NCBI GenBank assembly: GCA_014695195.1
Contig: JACJNW010000019.1
Location: 186,001-250,000 of the forward strand
DNA from: Cyanobacteria bacterium FACHB-DQ100
GTDB lineage: Bacteria > Cyanobacteriota > Cyanobacteriia > Leptolyngbyales > Leptolyngbyaceae
Direction: 5' to 3'
Length of the DNA stretch: 64,000 bases
The notes beneath the pieces were generated by a model that saw only the letters and a program-made list of their open reading frames with translations, made no database searches and was not told where the DNA came from. Each line of letters starts with the position of its first letter. Positions within the stretch are counted from its first letter, which is position 1. This document shows positions 19,573-27,793 of the stretch, piece after piece. The translations under genes and the position numbers were made by a program.

Positions 19573-19620
19573 ACTTGTAATCGCTCCAGTGGTTAGTTCA
19601 GCAACGATCGCGGCTCAACT

Positions 19621-20136
19621 TCAACGAACAACCACTGGAGTTCCAACTTTTGCCCAATTGAATAACCACTGTGCGTGATCCACTGCAACATTCACGCAAC
19701 CATGACTGACAGGTGTACCAAAACGATTGTGCCAGTACGCCCCATGAATTCCGTAGCCTCCTGAGTAATACATGGTGTAAGGCACATCGGGAATATCATA
19801 GTCATCCCCTTGCATTCGGGCAACGCGATACTTCGATTGAATGCGAAACACTCCTTGAGGAGTCGGGGTGCTTGCCTTTCCGGTTGAAACAATCACCGCA
19901 TGAACCTGCTTTTTGCCTTCCCAAGCAATCAGTCGCTGCGTCGAGAGCCGAATCTCGATCCAACGTTGATTGGTATTTTTGTAAGTTGTCATTGCTCGTA
20001 CGGTAGGTTCGCTTCCCGTAGGGTTCGATCCTGTCGATTGAGCCTGCACTATCTGAGAAGGTGCAGCCGCAAAAACAGCAGTTGCAATAATGCACATCGA
20101 GCAACGAAATAAATTAGAGCGAATAAAATCTTTCAT
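19621..20136 (-). CDS. L,D-transpeptidase (YkuD domain)
   Basis: This 171-residue exported protein has a signal peptide (hydrophobic core at about residues 14-25, Ala-rich cleavage region near 32). A YkuD catalytic domain covers the rest: YxxG-like His131 region GIHGAYW and the SHGCVNV motif with His145 and nucleophile Cys147. These enzymes form 3-3 crosslinks or attach proteins in peptidoglycan in the periplasm. The start at 20136 matches the signal peptide. It is a single gene, convergent with the mannitol-dehydrogenase-family gene. Confidence 0.93.
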   Translation of the reverse strand: MKDFIRSNLFRCSMCIIATAVFAAAPSQIVQAQSTGSNPTGSEPTVRAMTTYKNTNQRWIEIRLSTQRLIAWEGKKQVHAVIVSTGKASTPTPQGVFRIQSKYRVARMQGDDYDIPDVPYTMYYSGGYGIHGAYWHNRFGTPVSHGCVNVAVDHAQWLFNWAKVGTPVVVR

Positions 20137-20486
20137 AATGCCAGCCCGAAATTAAGTGGGATGACAAGTGCAATTAGAATCGTCGATCGCAGTAGAGAGG
20201 CAGCCTGAAAAAATAGTTCAAGTTTTTGCAGCGTGAGTTCTATTTGCAAGCTTGTGGAGATCACTACAGTACAGTGAGCGCTATTCCGGAAAATTCCAGA
20301 AGCAAAATTACTCAGAAATCTTCTGATTTATAGACCGTACCCGTAAGATTACCCAATTAATTCTGTGATTCATAAAAAAGATACAGATATTCACGGAGTA
20401 TACGTAGAGAAACTGTTTGTAAACTATCGATGCAGTAGGCTTTGCCCTGATTTCACCCCACGAACAGTTCTGAAGCTGTGATCACT
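20137..20486. other. 350-bp intergenic region between divergent genes
   Basis: This space separates the divergent L,D-transpeptidase gene and the next plus-strand gene and must hold both promoters. It is AT-rich. I see no GTA-N8-TAC (NtcA) site, terminator-like hairpin or repeat element in it, and no supported small ORF. Confidence 0.5.
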
Positions 20487-21632
20487 ATGAAGGACAGACA
20501 ATTTATTCGACATTTTCGTATATCAACCTTCTGGATGCGTTGTTTTGCAGTTACTTTTGTTCTGGCGGGATTCGGAGGCGTTAAAATTGCAGCCGCAAAC
20601 GATTCGAGCAAAATCGCCTCAAAAGTAGCAGCGATCGCGTTAGAGGTTCCTAATGCCTCATGGCTAAAACCTGCTCAGGAAGTAAAGCCCAATCAAAAGG
20701 TAAAACCCGAACAGAGAGTAAAACCAGCAGTTGCCGCTCCAACTGTTCAAGGCGCAGCAATCGATCGGGAGCCAAAGATTATTTCAAGAGCAGAGTTTTT
20801 ACAGCAGAAGCCAGAAACCAGTGCTGAAAAACTCCTCAACTCACCCTCTGTTGCTGACTCCCCTATTGCTCAGGCTCCTGAAACTGGGAACTCTCAGGAT
20901 CTCCGTAGGCAATTGCTGATTGAACCTTTAGAAGAGCTTCGGATTCCTGCATATTCTCCGGGTTCTACTGTCGGTGTTCCAAGTGCGTTTGGCGCAAATT
21001 TTGGCGATGCGTTTGTGGGACTATTTTTCGCAAATCGTCGACCAAGAATTAATGAAGCCGATTCTGCACTCAGCTTTGGATTTGGTTTGGGTGACTCTGA
21101 ACGCGAACTTGGCTTAGAAGTCAACTTCAACATCGGTAGCCTTCGTCGCTTTGGTGCCAACGGTGAAGTTGGGCTAAAGTTACACCGCTCTCTTCCCGGC
21201 AAAGCTGCGATCGCGCTCGGATTTGATTCTGGCATCCGCTGGGGTGATGAAGCCAGCAGAATTGACTCGTCCCTGTATGGCGTTGCCAGCAAAATCTTTG
21301 ACTTACGCCCCGGAAACGTCGAAGATTCACTGCCTCTGACCTTAACGCTCGGTGTGGGAGGAGGACGGTTTCGATCGTATGACAACACTGTGAACGGACG
21401 CGGTGGCGTTGGAGTTTTTGCTAGTGCGGGTCTGCGTGTTGTTCCTCAAGCATCAGTGATTGGAAGTTGGACAGGACAAGACTTAAATCTGGGTGTTTCT
21501 TATGTTCCGATTAAAACAACGCCGTTGTTTCTCACGTTTGTTGTGGGTAATGTTCTGAATCGGAATGATAACAACACCGTGTTCTCTTTTAGCGTTGGCT
21601 ATGGGTTTAACTATCTCGGATATCAATACTAA
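20487..21632 (+). CDS. exported protein with beta-barrel-like C-terminal half
   Basis: This 381-residue protein begins with a basic N-terminus and a hydrophobic segment at about residues 12-30, consistent with export. Residues about 60-80 hold a short Lys-Pro repeat (AQEVKPNQKVKPEQRVKP), and a Pro/Gln linker follows to about 150. The C-terminal half alternates hydrophobic and polar residues with many Gly (LGLEVNFNIG, GEVGLKLH, AIALGFDSGIRWG, GVGVFASAGLRV) and ends in aromatic residues (GYQY), as in outer-membrane barrels. No family is recognised. A GTG at 20478 is also possible. It sits 1 bp before the next gene and upstream of the cyanoexosortase module, so a surface role is likely. Confidence 0.7.
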   Translation: MKDRQFIRHFRISTFWMRCFAVTFVLAGFGGVKIAAANDSSKIASKVAAIALEVPNASWLKPAQEVKPNQKVKPEQRVKPAVAAPTVQGAAIDREPKIISRAEFLQQKPETSAEKLLNSPSVADSPIAQAPETGNSQDLRRQLLIEPLEELRIPAYSPGSTVGVPSAFGANFGDAFVGLFFANRRPRINEADSALSFGFGLGDSERELGLEVNFNIGSLRRFGANGEVGLKLHRSLPGKAAIALGFDSGIRWGDEASRIDSSLYGVASKIFDLRPGNVEDSLPLTLTLGVGGGRFRSYDNTVNGRGGVGVFASAGLRVVPQASVIGSWTGQDLNLGVSYVPIKTTPLFLTFVVGNVLNRNDNNTVFSFSVGYGFNYLGYQY

Positions 21633-21633
21633 G

Positions 21634-22548
21634 ATGATGAAGCAAATTGCTGTTCTACTCAAGTCTACGACGGTGTTAGGAGCAATCTTTACGCTGTCGA
21701 TCGCAGCTCCGGTTGCTGCACACACCCCGACTGGAACTCCTGGCTATAATCCCGGCTCTGAAAAGGCTCCTCCATCTCTGCCGCAGCCTGGTTCACCTGC
21801 GGGAGGTCGCTTTATCGAGATTATTGGCGAGTTAAGAGCGATCGTATCTCAGCCTGCGGTGCCTCCGAATGAGCCGGGAGTTGAGGTTGAGCGTCCGGGA
21901 TTTGTGCGTTTAGACCTCAAGCGTGAAGGCAGTACACCTGCCAGTATCGCAGCACGGTTTTCGCGCTATGTAGATAGATTGAGCACTCAATCTGGACAGT
22001 TTACGATTTTTGGCAACGATCGGTTCGGAGTGACGCGCAACATTGAAGTTGTTCTGATTCCTAAGCTCGATCGCCAAGTTGAGATTCGATTTACCTCGAA
22101 CTCTGATGCGCTCAAAGGCGCAGACGGAAAACCGATAATTCAGTCGTTTACTGCACAGAATGCAAAAATTGCGGCGATTCTAGCAGGCGTTTTACCTGCT
22201 TTGGATGCTGCAAAAGTCTCACTACCAACGATGCAAACCGCAGCGAAGATTGTGCTTTCATTAGGCAATCTCAGCTTGAGTTCAACTGAGATTCTGCAAC
22301 TTGCTCAAGGGCTTGCAGAATCATTGATTGCGAGTGAGTCATTGTTAGCGGGCTGCGGTAGTGATATTGCTGCACCAACCTGTACGAATATCAGTAAGAA
22401 TTCACTCGCGATCGCGATCCGTGCTTACAATAATGTCGTTCTGACAACGAGAGAAGAAGTTTTGGTCACGTTGTCAAATAATTCAGAGTTTCAAACGCTG
22501 GGTAAGGTGTTACGCCAATCGCGCAATGCACGAGCTAAGGGCAATTGA
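21634..22548 (+). CDS. exported protein of unknown function upstream of exosortase
   Basis: This 304-residue protein starts with tandem ATGs (21634, 21637) 1 bp after the preceding stop and has a signal peptide ending near AAPVAA/HTP. A Pro/Gly-rich segment follows (about residues 33-60), then a beta-rich section with FVRLDLKREG, ARFSRYVDRLSTQSGQFTIFGND and NIEVVLIPKLDRQVEIRF, and a helical C-terminus with two Cys near 243 and 251. I do not recognise the family. The frame extends to 21565 inside the previous gene, but that start lacks a signal peptide. Coupling to the gene before suggests they act together. Confidence 0.68.
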   Translation: MMKQIAVLLKSTTVLGAIFTLSIAAPVAAHTPTGTPGYNPGSEKAPPSLPQPGSPAGGRFIEIIGELRAIVSQPAVPPNEPGVEVERPGFVRLDLKREGSTPASIAARFSRYVDRLSTQSGQFTIFGNDRFGVTRNIEVVLIPKLDRQVEIRFTSNSDALKGADGKPIIQSFTAQNAKIAAILAGVLPALDAAKVSLPTMQTAAKIVLSLGNLSLSSTEILQLAQGLAESLIASESLLAGCGSDIAAPTCTNISKNSLAIAIRAYNNVVLTTREEVLVTLSNNSEFQTLGKVLRQSRNARAKGN

Positions 22549-22572
22549 TAGGGTGATTGAGTTTTAGTATCT

Positions 22573-22660
22573 GTGCCCTCACCCCAACCCTCTCCCCAGG
22601 GAGAGGGAGCAAGAGTCTGGTTCCCTTCTCCCCAGGGAGAAGGGGTTAGGGGATGAGGAC
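22573..22660. repeat. imperfect palindromic repeat (CCCTCACCCCAACCC type)
   Basis: TGCCCTCACCCCAACCC near 22573 and its imperfect complement GGGGTTAGGGGATGAGG ending about 22658 flank two internal hairpins, TCTCCCCAGGGAGA-type motifs at both 22591-22606 and 22627-22642. This is a dispersed repeat type found in cyanobacterial genomes. It separates the two secreted-protein genes from the cyanoexosortase gene and could fold as a long hairpin in the transcript. Confidence 0.7.
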
Positions 22661-22718
22661 GAAGATCCCGGTATTAAGATTGGGATGCGATCGCAAATTA
22701 TTACGGAAAGTTAGCTTC

Positions 22719-23636
22719 ATGCGTTTGCTTGAGTATCGCGCCCGTTTTACCCAGATTGTCAATGATTCAAACTACTGGCTGTTGGCAATTGCACTGGGTT
22801 TGGTGGTACTGCACCTACAGCTATATTGGCGGTTGTCGGGCGATTTTAGTCATCTTTCGCTAGAAATGGTCGAATGGTCTGCGCTTGGCTACTCCCTATG
22901 GCAGAAGCGCGATCGTTTGCTGTTAAAGCGGGAAAAGCTCTCTCAATGTGTCGGCTGGTTTTTGATTGCGTTATTGCTAGTGCGAGGGCTAAATTATCAG
23001 GTCGGTTATACCCTTTTATTAGAGGTAACGCCCTTATTCATTGGAGGCGCGATCGGGTTAATTGCAGTCGGGTTTAGGCAGTTCAAGTATTATCGGCGTG
23101 AACTCTGGATTATCCTTGTGATGGTCATCCCGATTCATTTCTTGATGGTCATATCCGAAAGTCTGGTCGATTCGAGTGTGGTTACTGCAAAATACGCTCA
23201 CACTCTGATGTGGTATCTCGGCTTTTTGGTGGAGCGTCAAGGCACGAAGCTAATTATGCCGACTGGAGCTGTCCAAGTTTATTTGGGTTGCTCTGGGCTA
23301 GAGGCGATTCTAGTGACGTTAAAGGTGGCAGCTTTATTTTTGCTGATTTTTCCAACCACATCAAAGCAAAAGATTACGGTACCTGCGATCGCGATTCTGT
23401 CTGCATTCATCATTAATGGGTTTCGCGTCATGTTTTTGGCGTATCTCGTTTCAAAGAAAGATACGGCAAGCTTTGATTACTGGCATGGCACAGGTGGAGC
23501 ACAAGTCTTTTCGATGATCTCGATGACGATTTTCACGAGTTACTGTCAGTATTTGGTCGAATACAGAAAGCTAGAGCCAGAGGCTTCTATTGAGGCAACG
23601 GAAACTCCAGAAGAGCTAGAACACTCCTCGCACTAA
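22719..23636 (+). CDS. crtA: cyanoexosortase A
   Basis: This 305-residue polytopic membrane enzyme of the exosortase family recognises C-terminal sorting anchors and cleaves or transfers the protein during export. About eight hydrophobic segments are visible. The catalytic triad can be placed: Cys191 in LGCSGLE, Arg236 in NGFRV and His256 in DYWHGTGG. The ORF extends back to 22653, but that part lies in the palindromic repeat, so I chose the ATG at 22719. The two following genes are the usual partners of cyanoexosortase A. A candidate substrate with an exosortase-type C-terminus lies at 46981-47868, and the exopolysaccharide locus between fits the known association of exosortases with such loci. 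Confidence 0.93.
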   Translation: MRLLEYRARFTQIVNDSNYWLLAIALGLVVLHLQLYWRLSGDFSHLSLEMVEWSALGYSLWQKRDRLLLKREKLSQCVGWFLIALLLVRGLNYQVGYTLLLEVTPLFIGGAIGLIAVGFRQFKYYRRELWIILVMVIPIHFLMVISESLVDSSVVTAKYAHTLMWYLGFLVERQGTKLIMPTGAVQVYLGCSGLEAILVTLKVAALFLLIFPTTSKQKITVPAIAILSAFIINGFRVMFLAYLVSKKDTASFDYWHGTGGAQVFSMISMTIFTSYCQYLVEYRKLEPEASIEATETPEELEHSSH

Positions 23637-23653
23637 GTCTATGCACTAAGTTT

Positions 23654-24325
23654 ATGATTTCATCGAAGTCGCTGTATTTTCCGCTGCTCAGGCTAACTTT
23701 ATTTTGCACAGTTCTAGTGATTGGTAGAGCGGTGTTTGATCCGAATCTTGGTCAGTACACACCTTTCACGTTTCCGAGCCAGATGCTTTTAAAGCAGTCT
23801 AAGTTAGTCGAAGGCACTGCACTGGTGTTGAAACCGCTTCCAACTCAGGTCAATGCACCGAGCGCAAACGGCTATCAGTATAAGTATCAGGTCAACGATC
23901 GTGCCTTTAATGTTCAAGTCCACTATCTCACCACCACGCATGGAGATATTCCAGTTTATTTAGACATCTATGGCTTGAATCATCAGAGTGTAACGGTTAA
24001 TCCAACGACAAAACAAGGACAAACCGGATTCTACCAACTGTTTGAACACGATCGCACTGCTTATCTAAGTTCCTGTATCAATTCACAAGGTTCCAGTACA
24101 ATCAATCGAGAGCAATTTTTTGCGAATCGCAATGCTCATGATCTGACCGTCGATCGCATCTTACCCATTGTGCTGGGAGCTGAAGATGTGCGCGATACGC
24201 GGTGTTTGTGGGTGACGATTTCGACCCCGATCGACGATCGTTCGATGCAGGATGTTCATCAACAATTAGAAGCCGTTTGGCAAGATGTTTACGCTTGGTG
24301 GCTACCAAGATTTCCAAAGCTTTAA
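23654..24325 (+). CDS. cyanoexosortase A system-associated protein
   Basis: This 223-residue protein has one N-terminal hydrophobic segment (residues about 8-26) and a soluble remainder, likely facing the periplasm. Position directly after the exosortase (17 bp) and segments such as YQYKYQVNDRAFNVQVHYL, GDIPVYLDIYG, and a C-terminal CLWVTISTP fit the cyanoexosortase A-associated family, distantly like the EpsI-type proteins coupled to other exosortases. Its biochemical function is not established; a role in handling sorted proteins or the polysaccharide is inferred from context. Confidence 0.85.
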   Translation: MISSKSLYFPLLRLTLFCTVLVIGRAVFDPNLGQYTPFTFPSQMLLKQSKLVEGTALVLKPLPTQVNAPSANGYQYKYQVNDRAFNVQVHYLTTTHGDIPVYLDIYGLNHQSVTVNPTTKQGQTGFYQLFEHDRTAYLSSCINSQGSSTINREQFFANRNAHDLTVDRILPIVLGAEDVRDTRCLWVTISTPIDDRSMQDVHQQLEAVWQDVYAWWLPRFPKL

Positions 24326-24337
24326 TCGTGAGGATTT

Positions 24338-25051
24338 GTGATGCAGTTTGAGTCTACTTCGGCAGGTAAAGCAATCTCTGGGTTGCGCGTGATTGGTTAC
24401 GGTATTTTAGTGCTGTGTTTGTTTGATTTGGTTGATATCTTATATCCACTACAATTATTTAACTCAGGATGGGAGTTTAATACGGCTGGTAATTTGATTG
24501 AGCGAGTGGGTTTTCCGCTGATTGGGTTAGGTCTGATCTTTCTGGGTGAAGAGACGAATCGGACTAAGGCGGAACGGTTTTTGTTGAAGCCGTTGTCTTG
24601 GATATTGCTCGTGTATGCGATCGCGTATTTCCTGTTGGTGCCGCTGACGGTGAGTTCTGGCTGGCGGATTTATAATCAGAACAATGCGGAGATGGTTGCA
24701 CAGCTATCGCAGCAGCGTGAACGAGCAAAGTCGGCTCAGGAGCAACTCGGTAAGCTGAGTGATGAGCAGGTGAAAGAACTGGTAGCGCGATCGACGGTTG
24801 GAGGGTTGCAGAACTTCAATGCGAATGAGTTTCGTAAGCGCCAGCTAGAGGGACTTGAAACGGCGGCACAGCAGACTCAAGTTCAAGCAAAGGCAGCGTT
24901 GGAACAACAGACTAAGAATCTACTGAAGAAGGGGACGAAGTGGACATTAGGTGCGGTGATTTCGGGCGTTGTGTTTCTCTATCTTTGGTCTTTGACGGGT
25001 TGGGCACGGGTGAAGAAGGTTCGGAACCGTCCGATGGCTGCTACGCGATAA
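24338..25051 (+). CDS. HpsJ-like, cyanoexosortase A-associated membrane protein
   Basis: This 237-residue protein has hydrophobic segments at about residues 16-40, 55-70, 84-106 and 205-222, with a charged, Gln/Glu/Lys-rich, coiled-coil-like section (about 117-200) between the third and fourth. That layout and its place as third gene of the module match HpsJ-like proteins, named after a gene needed for hormogonium polysaccharide secretion in Nostoc. It would sit in the cytoplasmic membrane. It ends the three-gene unit with the exosortase. The precise function is unknown. Confidence 0.8.
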   Translation: MMQFESTSAGKAISGLRVIGYGILVLCLFDLVDILYPLQLFNSGWEFNTAGNLIERVGFPLIGLGLIFLGEETNRTKAERFLLKPLSWILLVYAIAYFLLVPLTVSSGWRIYNQNNAEMVAQLSQQRERAKSAQEQLGKLSDEQVKELVARSTVGGLQNFNANEFRKRQLEGLETAAQQTQVQAKAALEQQTKNLLKKGTKWTLGAVISGVVFLYLWSLTGWARVKKVRNRPMAATR

Positions 25052-25140
25052 TGAAAGCTTTTAGATAGAGAGTTGATTACCGTGGAGTGAGCGTTTTGCT
25101 TGCTCCATGTTTTTTTGGGCTTGCAATTGAGAGCGGATGC

Positions 25141-25190
25141 GTGCCCCCTAAATCCTTCACGAGTGGGGAACTTTGAGGAAAGGAAGAAAT
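25141..25190. mobile_element. MITE fragment, copy 3 (left half only)
   Basis: GTGCCCCCTAAATCC at 25141-25155, followed by TTCACGAGTGGGGAACTTTGAGGAAAGG, aligns with the left inner half of the MITE at 14221-14414 (CCCCCTAAATCCCCCACGAGTG...). The complementary right half is missing, so this is a decayed or truncated copy. It lies in the 335-bp gap between the HpsJ-like gene and the first glycosyltransferase. Confidence 0.65.
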
Positions 25191-25260
25191 TTGATCAAGC
25201 GCGATCGTCGCAGTTGTGCATTTCTCCTTCGAGTCCTTGATAGTGGGCGTTCAGCTTTCG

Positions 25261-25323
25261 GAAGTCACGGCTGAGTCTTTAGAAGTCGTGATTGAATCTT
25301 TGGGAGTCGCGGCTGAGTCTTTT
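25261..25323. repeat. three tandem 21-bp units
   Basis: Three imperfect copies of a 21-mer of the form GAAGTCACGGCTGAGTCTTTA lie at 25261-25281, 25282-25302 and 25303-25323. In one plus-strand frame (25216-25401) they encode heptads of the type SEVTAES/LEVVIES/LGVAAES, but that 61-codon ORF lacks a family match or ribosome-binding site and I do not call it a gene. The rest of the gap 25052-25386 holds nothing else I recognise. Confidence 0.7.
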
Positions 25324-25386
25324 TTGCTGACGATCGGGCTAAAACACTTCGGCGTTGATGAATTACACTTCACGCTCCATACTTCA

Positions 25387-26592
25387 TCAGACCTTTTCTA
25401 AGCTCCGATCGACGCATCCACAATCGCGATAAACCTGCAAGAGCGCTGCACCAACTCGATCGCTGTTAAATCGCGCGATCGCAGTTTGTCTAGCATTCTG
25501 TCCAAGCTGCTGCCGTTTTTGCGGATTCTGAATCAAGTGGATCAATGCTTGCGCTAGAGCATTCACATCTCCGGGCGGGAGTGCGATCGCATCATGCTGA
25601 TCTGTCACCAGTTCCGCTGCTCCGCCCGCATTCGCAATGATTACAGCCTTGCCAAACGCCATTGCTTCAGCAATGACTAATCCAAACGGTTCTGGTTGCG
25701 TACTCGCATGAACAACGATATCAAGATGGTTATAGATCGAAGCTGTATCTAATTGAAAGCCAACAAACCTAACAACCTGATCTAAACCGAGTTGAGCAAC
25801 ACGGCTTTGAAGTTCTGCCAGCGAAAACTGTGAGCCTTGAGTATTGTAGATTGGCGCACCCACAATTTGAAACTGAATCGACACATCTTTGAGTTCTGAC
25901 ATGACTTGTGCTGCTGCTTGCAGAAAGATGTCGTGTCCTTTCCAGCGCGCAAACGTCGCAACTAAACCAATTCGTAACACGTGCGATCGCACACTTTCTT
26001 CTCGGAAATAGTGGTGATTCACCGCCGGATAAATCACATCAATCGGCACCGGTGCAATCACAGTGTTGGCATCGCGTTTTACCGCATCAGACAGCGCGAT
26101 CGCGCTGGTGGTCGATCGACTTAATGTTCTCAAGACCTTTGCCATAATTGGGCGTGTACTGTAGAAGTCTTGGATATGCCAAACCACCGGACAATTAAGC
26201 CGACCGAGCAAACTCAATAAAGCATGGGCTTTTACGCCGTTTGAGTGAATCAGATCCGGTTCAATAGTCTGAATTGTTTGCCGCAATCTTCGTAAGTAGC
26301 GGAGCAGGGCATTAGCAGAGCCAGCAATTTGCGTTAAAGTCTTGAGTGTTTTCAAGGGCTTCCAGTCGCCTTTAAGATGGCTATCGCCTAACTGAGACAT
26401 TGAAGCGGGCATGGGCAAATAGATCACGTTAACGCCGAGATCAGTTGCCGCATCGATTAGAGCACCCGCAGAACCTGCGATCAGGATAATTTCAATTTCT
26501 GGGCAATGCGATCGAATCGATGCCAGTACATCAAGCAAAATTCGCTCTGCACCACCAATAAACCCGACATGATTAAAAAACAGTAGCTTCAT
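25387..26592 (-). CDS. GT4 glycosyltransferase
   Basis: This 401-residue GT-B fold transferase of family GT4 starts MKLLFFNHVGFIGGAER, where GGAER is the typical N-terminal acceptor-side loop. The C-terminal donor domain has VATFARWKGHDIFLQA and EPFGLVIAEAMAFG (the E-x7-E motif, at about 297-310). It would add one sugar to the growing repeat unit on the cytoplasmic face of the membrane; donor and acceptor are unknown. I chose the ATG at 26592, giving a 4-bp overlap with the stop of the upstream gene, over the longer frame to 26646. It is the last gene of the leftward unit. Confidence 0.92.
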   Translation of the reverse strand: MKLLFFNHVGFIGGAERILLDVLASIRSHCPEIEIILIAGSAGALIDAATDLGVNVIYLPMPASMSQLGDSHLKGDWKPLKTLKTLTQIAGSANALLRYLRRLRQTIQTIEPDLIHSNGVKAHALLSLLGRLNCPVVWHIQDFYSTRPIMAKVLRTLSRSTTSAIALSDAVKRDANTVIAPVPIDVIYPAVNHHYFREESVRSHVLRIGLVATFARWKGHDIFLQAAAQVMSELKDVSIQFQIVGAPIYNTQGSQFSLAELQSRVAQLGLDQVVRFVGFQLDTASIYNHLDIVVHASTQPEPFGLVIAEAMAFGKAVIIANAGGAAELVTDQHDAIALPPGDVNALAQALIHLIQNPQKRQQLGQNARQTAIARFNSDRVGAALLQVYRDCGCVDRSLEKV

Positions 26593-27692
26593 CGTGTTCC
26601 TAGTTGCCAATAAGCTTGAGTAATTGCTTGAGTATGCGCCTGCCAAGAATATTGACTGGCTTGAGTGAGGCGCAGTGCTGGCTCTGGTGCCTGTCTCGGA
26701 TCATCCAGCACCCCACCAATCGTTTTCACCCAAGCTGAAATGTCTGCCACCGGGCAGTACATTGCTGCCTCTCCAGCCACTTCGCGCAGTACGGGCAAGT
26801 CACTGGCGATCGTAATCGCACCACAAGCTAGCGATTCGATCAAGGGCAGCCCAAACCCTTCTGCTTCACTAGGAATCAACACCGCTTCAGCCTGACGATA
26901 CAAAGCTGCGATCGTCGCAGTTGGAAGATTGTGCAGGTGAATGATTTTAGAGCGAATGTTTAAACGATCGAGTTGTTGCTGTTGTTCAGGTGCCCAATCG
27001 CCCCCAACTTTCACCAGATGTAATTCAGCATCAGCCCGACTTAGCTCAGCAAACACATCAAGCAACACATCAATTCGTTTACGTGGAATACAGCTTCCAA
27101 CGTGTAGAACGAACGGAGCTTTTACGGGTACAGCAACATCTACATCAACCGAAAACTCGGACGAAATTCCATAGGGCGCATGAACTAAGCGTTCTGGATC
27201 GACTAATTGATACTGTTCTATCTGTTGTCGAACTGCCTGAGTCGAATAAAAGACGATCGCGGCTTTCTGTAATCCATCCAGAATCCGTTGAGACATTGCC
27301 CGATACCACCGTGGGCGCGGTTCTTGTTCGGGTTCAATAATCGATCGAAACGCATCAATATCATGACAGTACACTCCTGTTCGATGTGCAGGAAGTTCAT
27401 GCACTAATTGAGCATAAGTATGATCGCACACATGAAACACATCGAATCTCGTGGCCATGCGCTTGATGTAATTCGGATAGTCCCAGAAGCGATTGAGTAA
27501 GCGATCACTATTAAACGCAACCCTGCGATTTCCAAGTTTCGGCAGACGCGTCAGGCGATGTTGGAACGGTGGTCGCACTTGATCCAGTCGCCAGCCGTGG
27601 TCAGTCTGCCAGTTGTCTAGTAACATCTGAGCGCACAAATTCATACTGTGCCATTGTTCTTCTAGATAATCACAAATTAGAGCCGCACGCAT
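26589..27692 (-). CDS. GT4 glycosyltransferase
   Basis: This 367-residue GT4 transferase starts MRAALICDYLEEQWHSMNLC at the ATG 27692; the frame continues to 27734 but without GT similarity. YCHDIDAFRSI is in the N-terminal domain; VGSCIPRKRIDVLLDVFAEL begins the donor domain and EAEGFGLPLIESLACG holds the E-x7-E motif. It is translationally coupled to the next GT by a 4-bp overlap. Donor and acceptor sugars are unknown. An inverted repeat at 27722-27753 lies between it and the upstream GT gene. Confidence 0.92.
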   Translation of the reverse strand: MRAALICDYLEEQWHSMNLCAQMLLDNWQTDHGWRLDQVRPPFQHRLTRLPKLGNRRVAFNSDRLLNRFWDYPNYIKRMATRFDVFHVCDHTYAQLVHELPAHRTGVYCHDIDAFRSIIEPEQEPRPRWYRAMSQRILDGLQKAAIVFYSTQAVRQQIEQYQLVDPERLVHAPYGISSEFSVDVDVAVPVKAPFVLHVGSCIPRKRIDVLLDVFAELSRADAELHLVKVGGDWAPEQQQQLDRLNIRSKIIHLHNLPTATIAALYRQAEAVLIPSEAEGFGLPLIESLACGAITIASDLPVLREVAGEAAMYCPVADISAWVKTIGGVLDDPRQAPEPALRLTQASQYSWQAHTQAITQAYWQLGTR

Positions 27693-27721
27693 AGTTTCAA
27701 TCCAGTGAGATCGCCTAACGT

Positions 27722-27753
27722 GCAGAGACTCCAAGCTAAGCTAAAGTCTCTGC
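27722..27753 (-). repeat. 9-bp inverted repeat between two glycosyltransferase genes
   Basis: GCAGAGACT (27722-27730) pairs with AGTCTCTGC (27745-27753) around a 14-base loop containing AGCTAAGCTA. It lies between GT genes transcribed on the minus strand. No T-run follows on that strand, so it is a possible processing or attenuation hairpin rather than a standard terminator. Confidence 0.6.
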
Positions 27754-27793
27754 GCTTGTTTCTTCGGGAGCAATCGGAATATGCTGGTAGCCT

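Noticed and set aside
25216-25401. 61-codon ORF containing heptad repeats
   Set aside because: No ribosome-binding site or family match; kept only as a repeat feature and low-interest finding.
26593-26646. N-terminal extension of the GT4 gene ending at 25387
   Set aside because: It lies inside the upstream GT gene and precedes the normal MKLLFFNHVG start, which sits in a 4-bp overlap typical of coupled genes.
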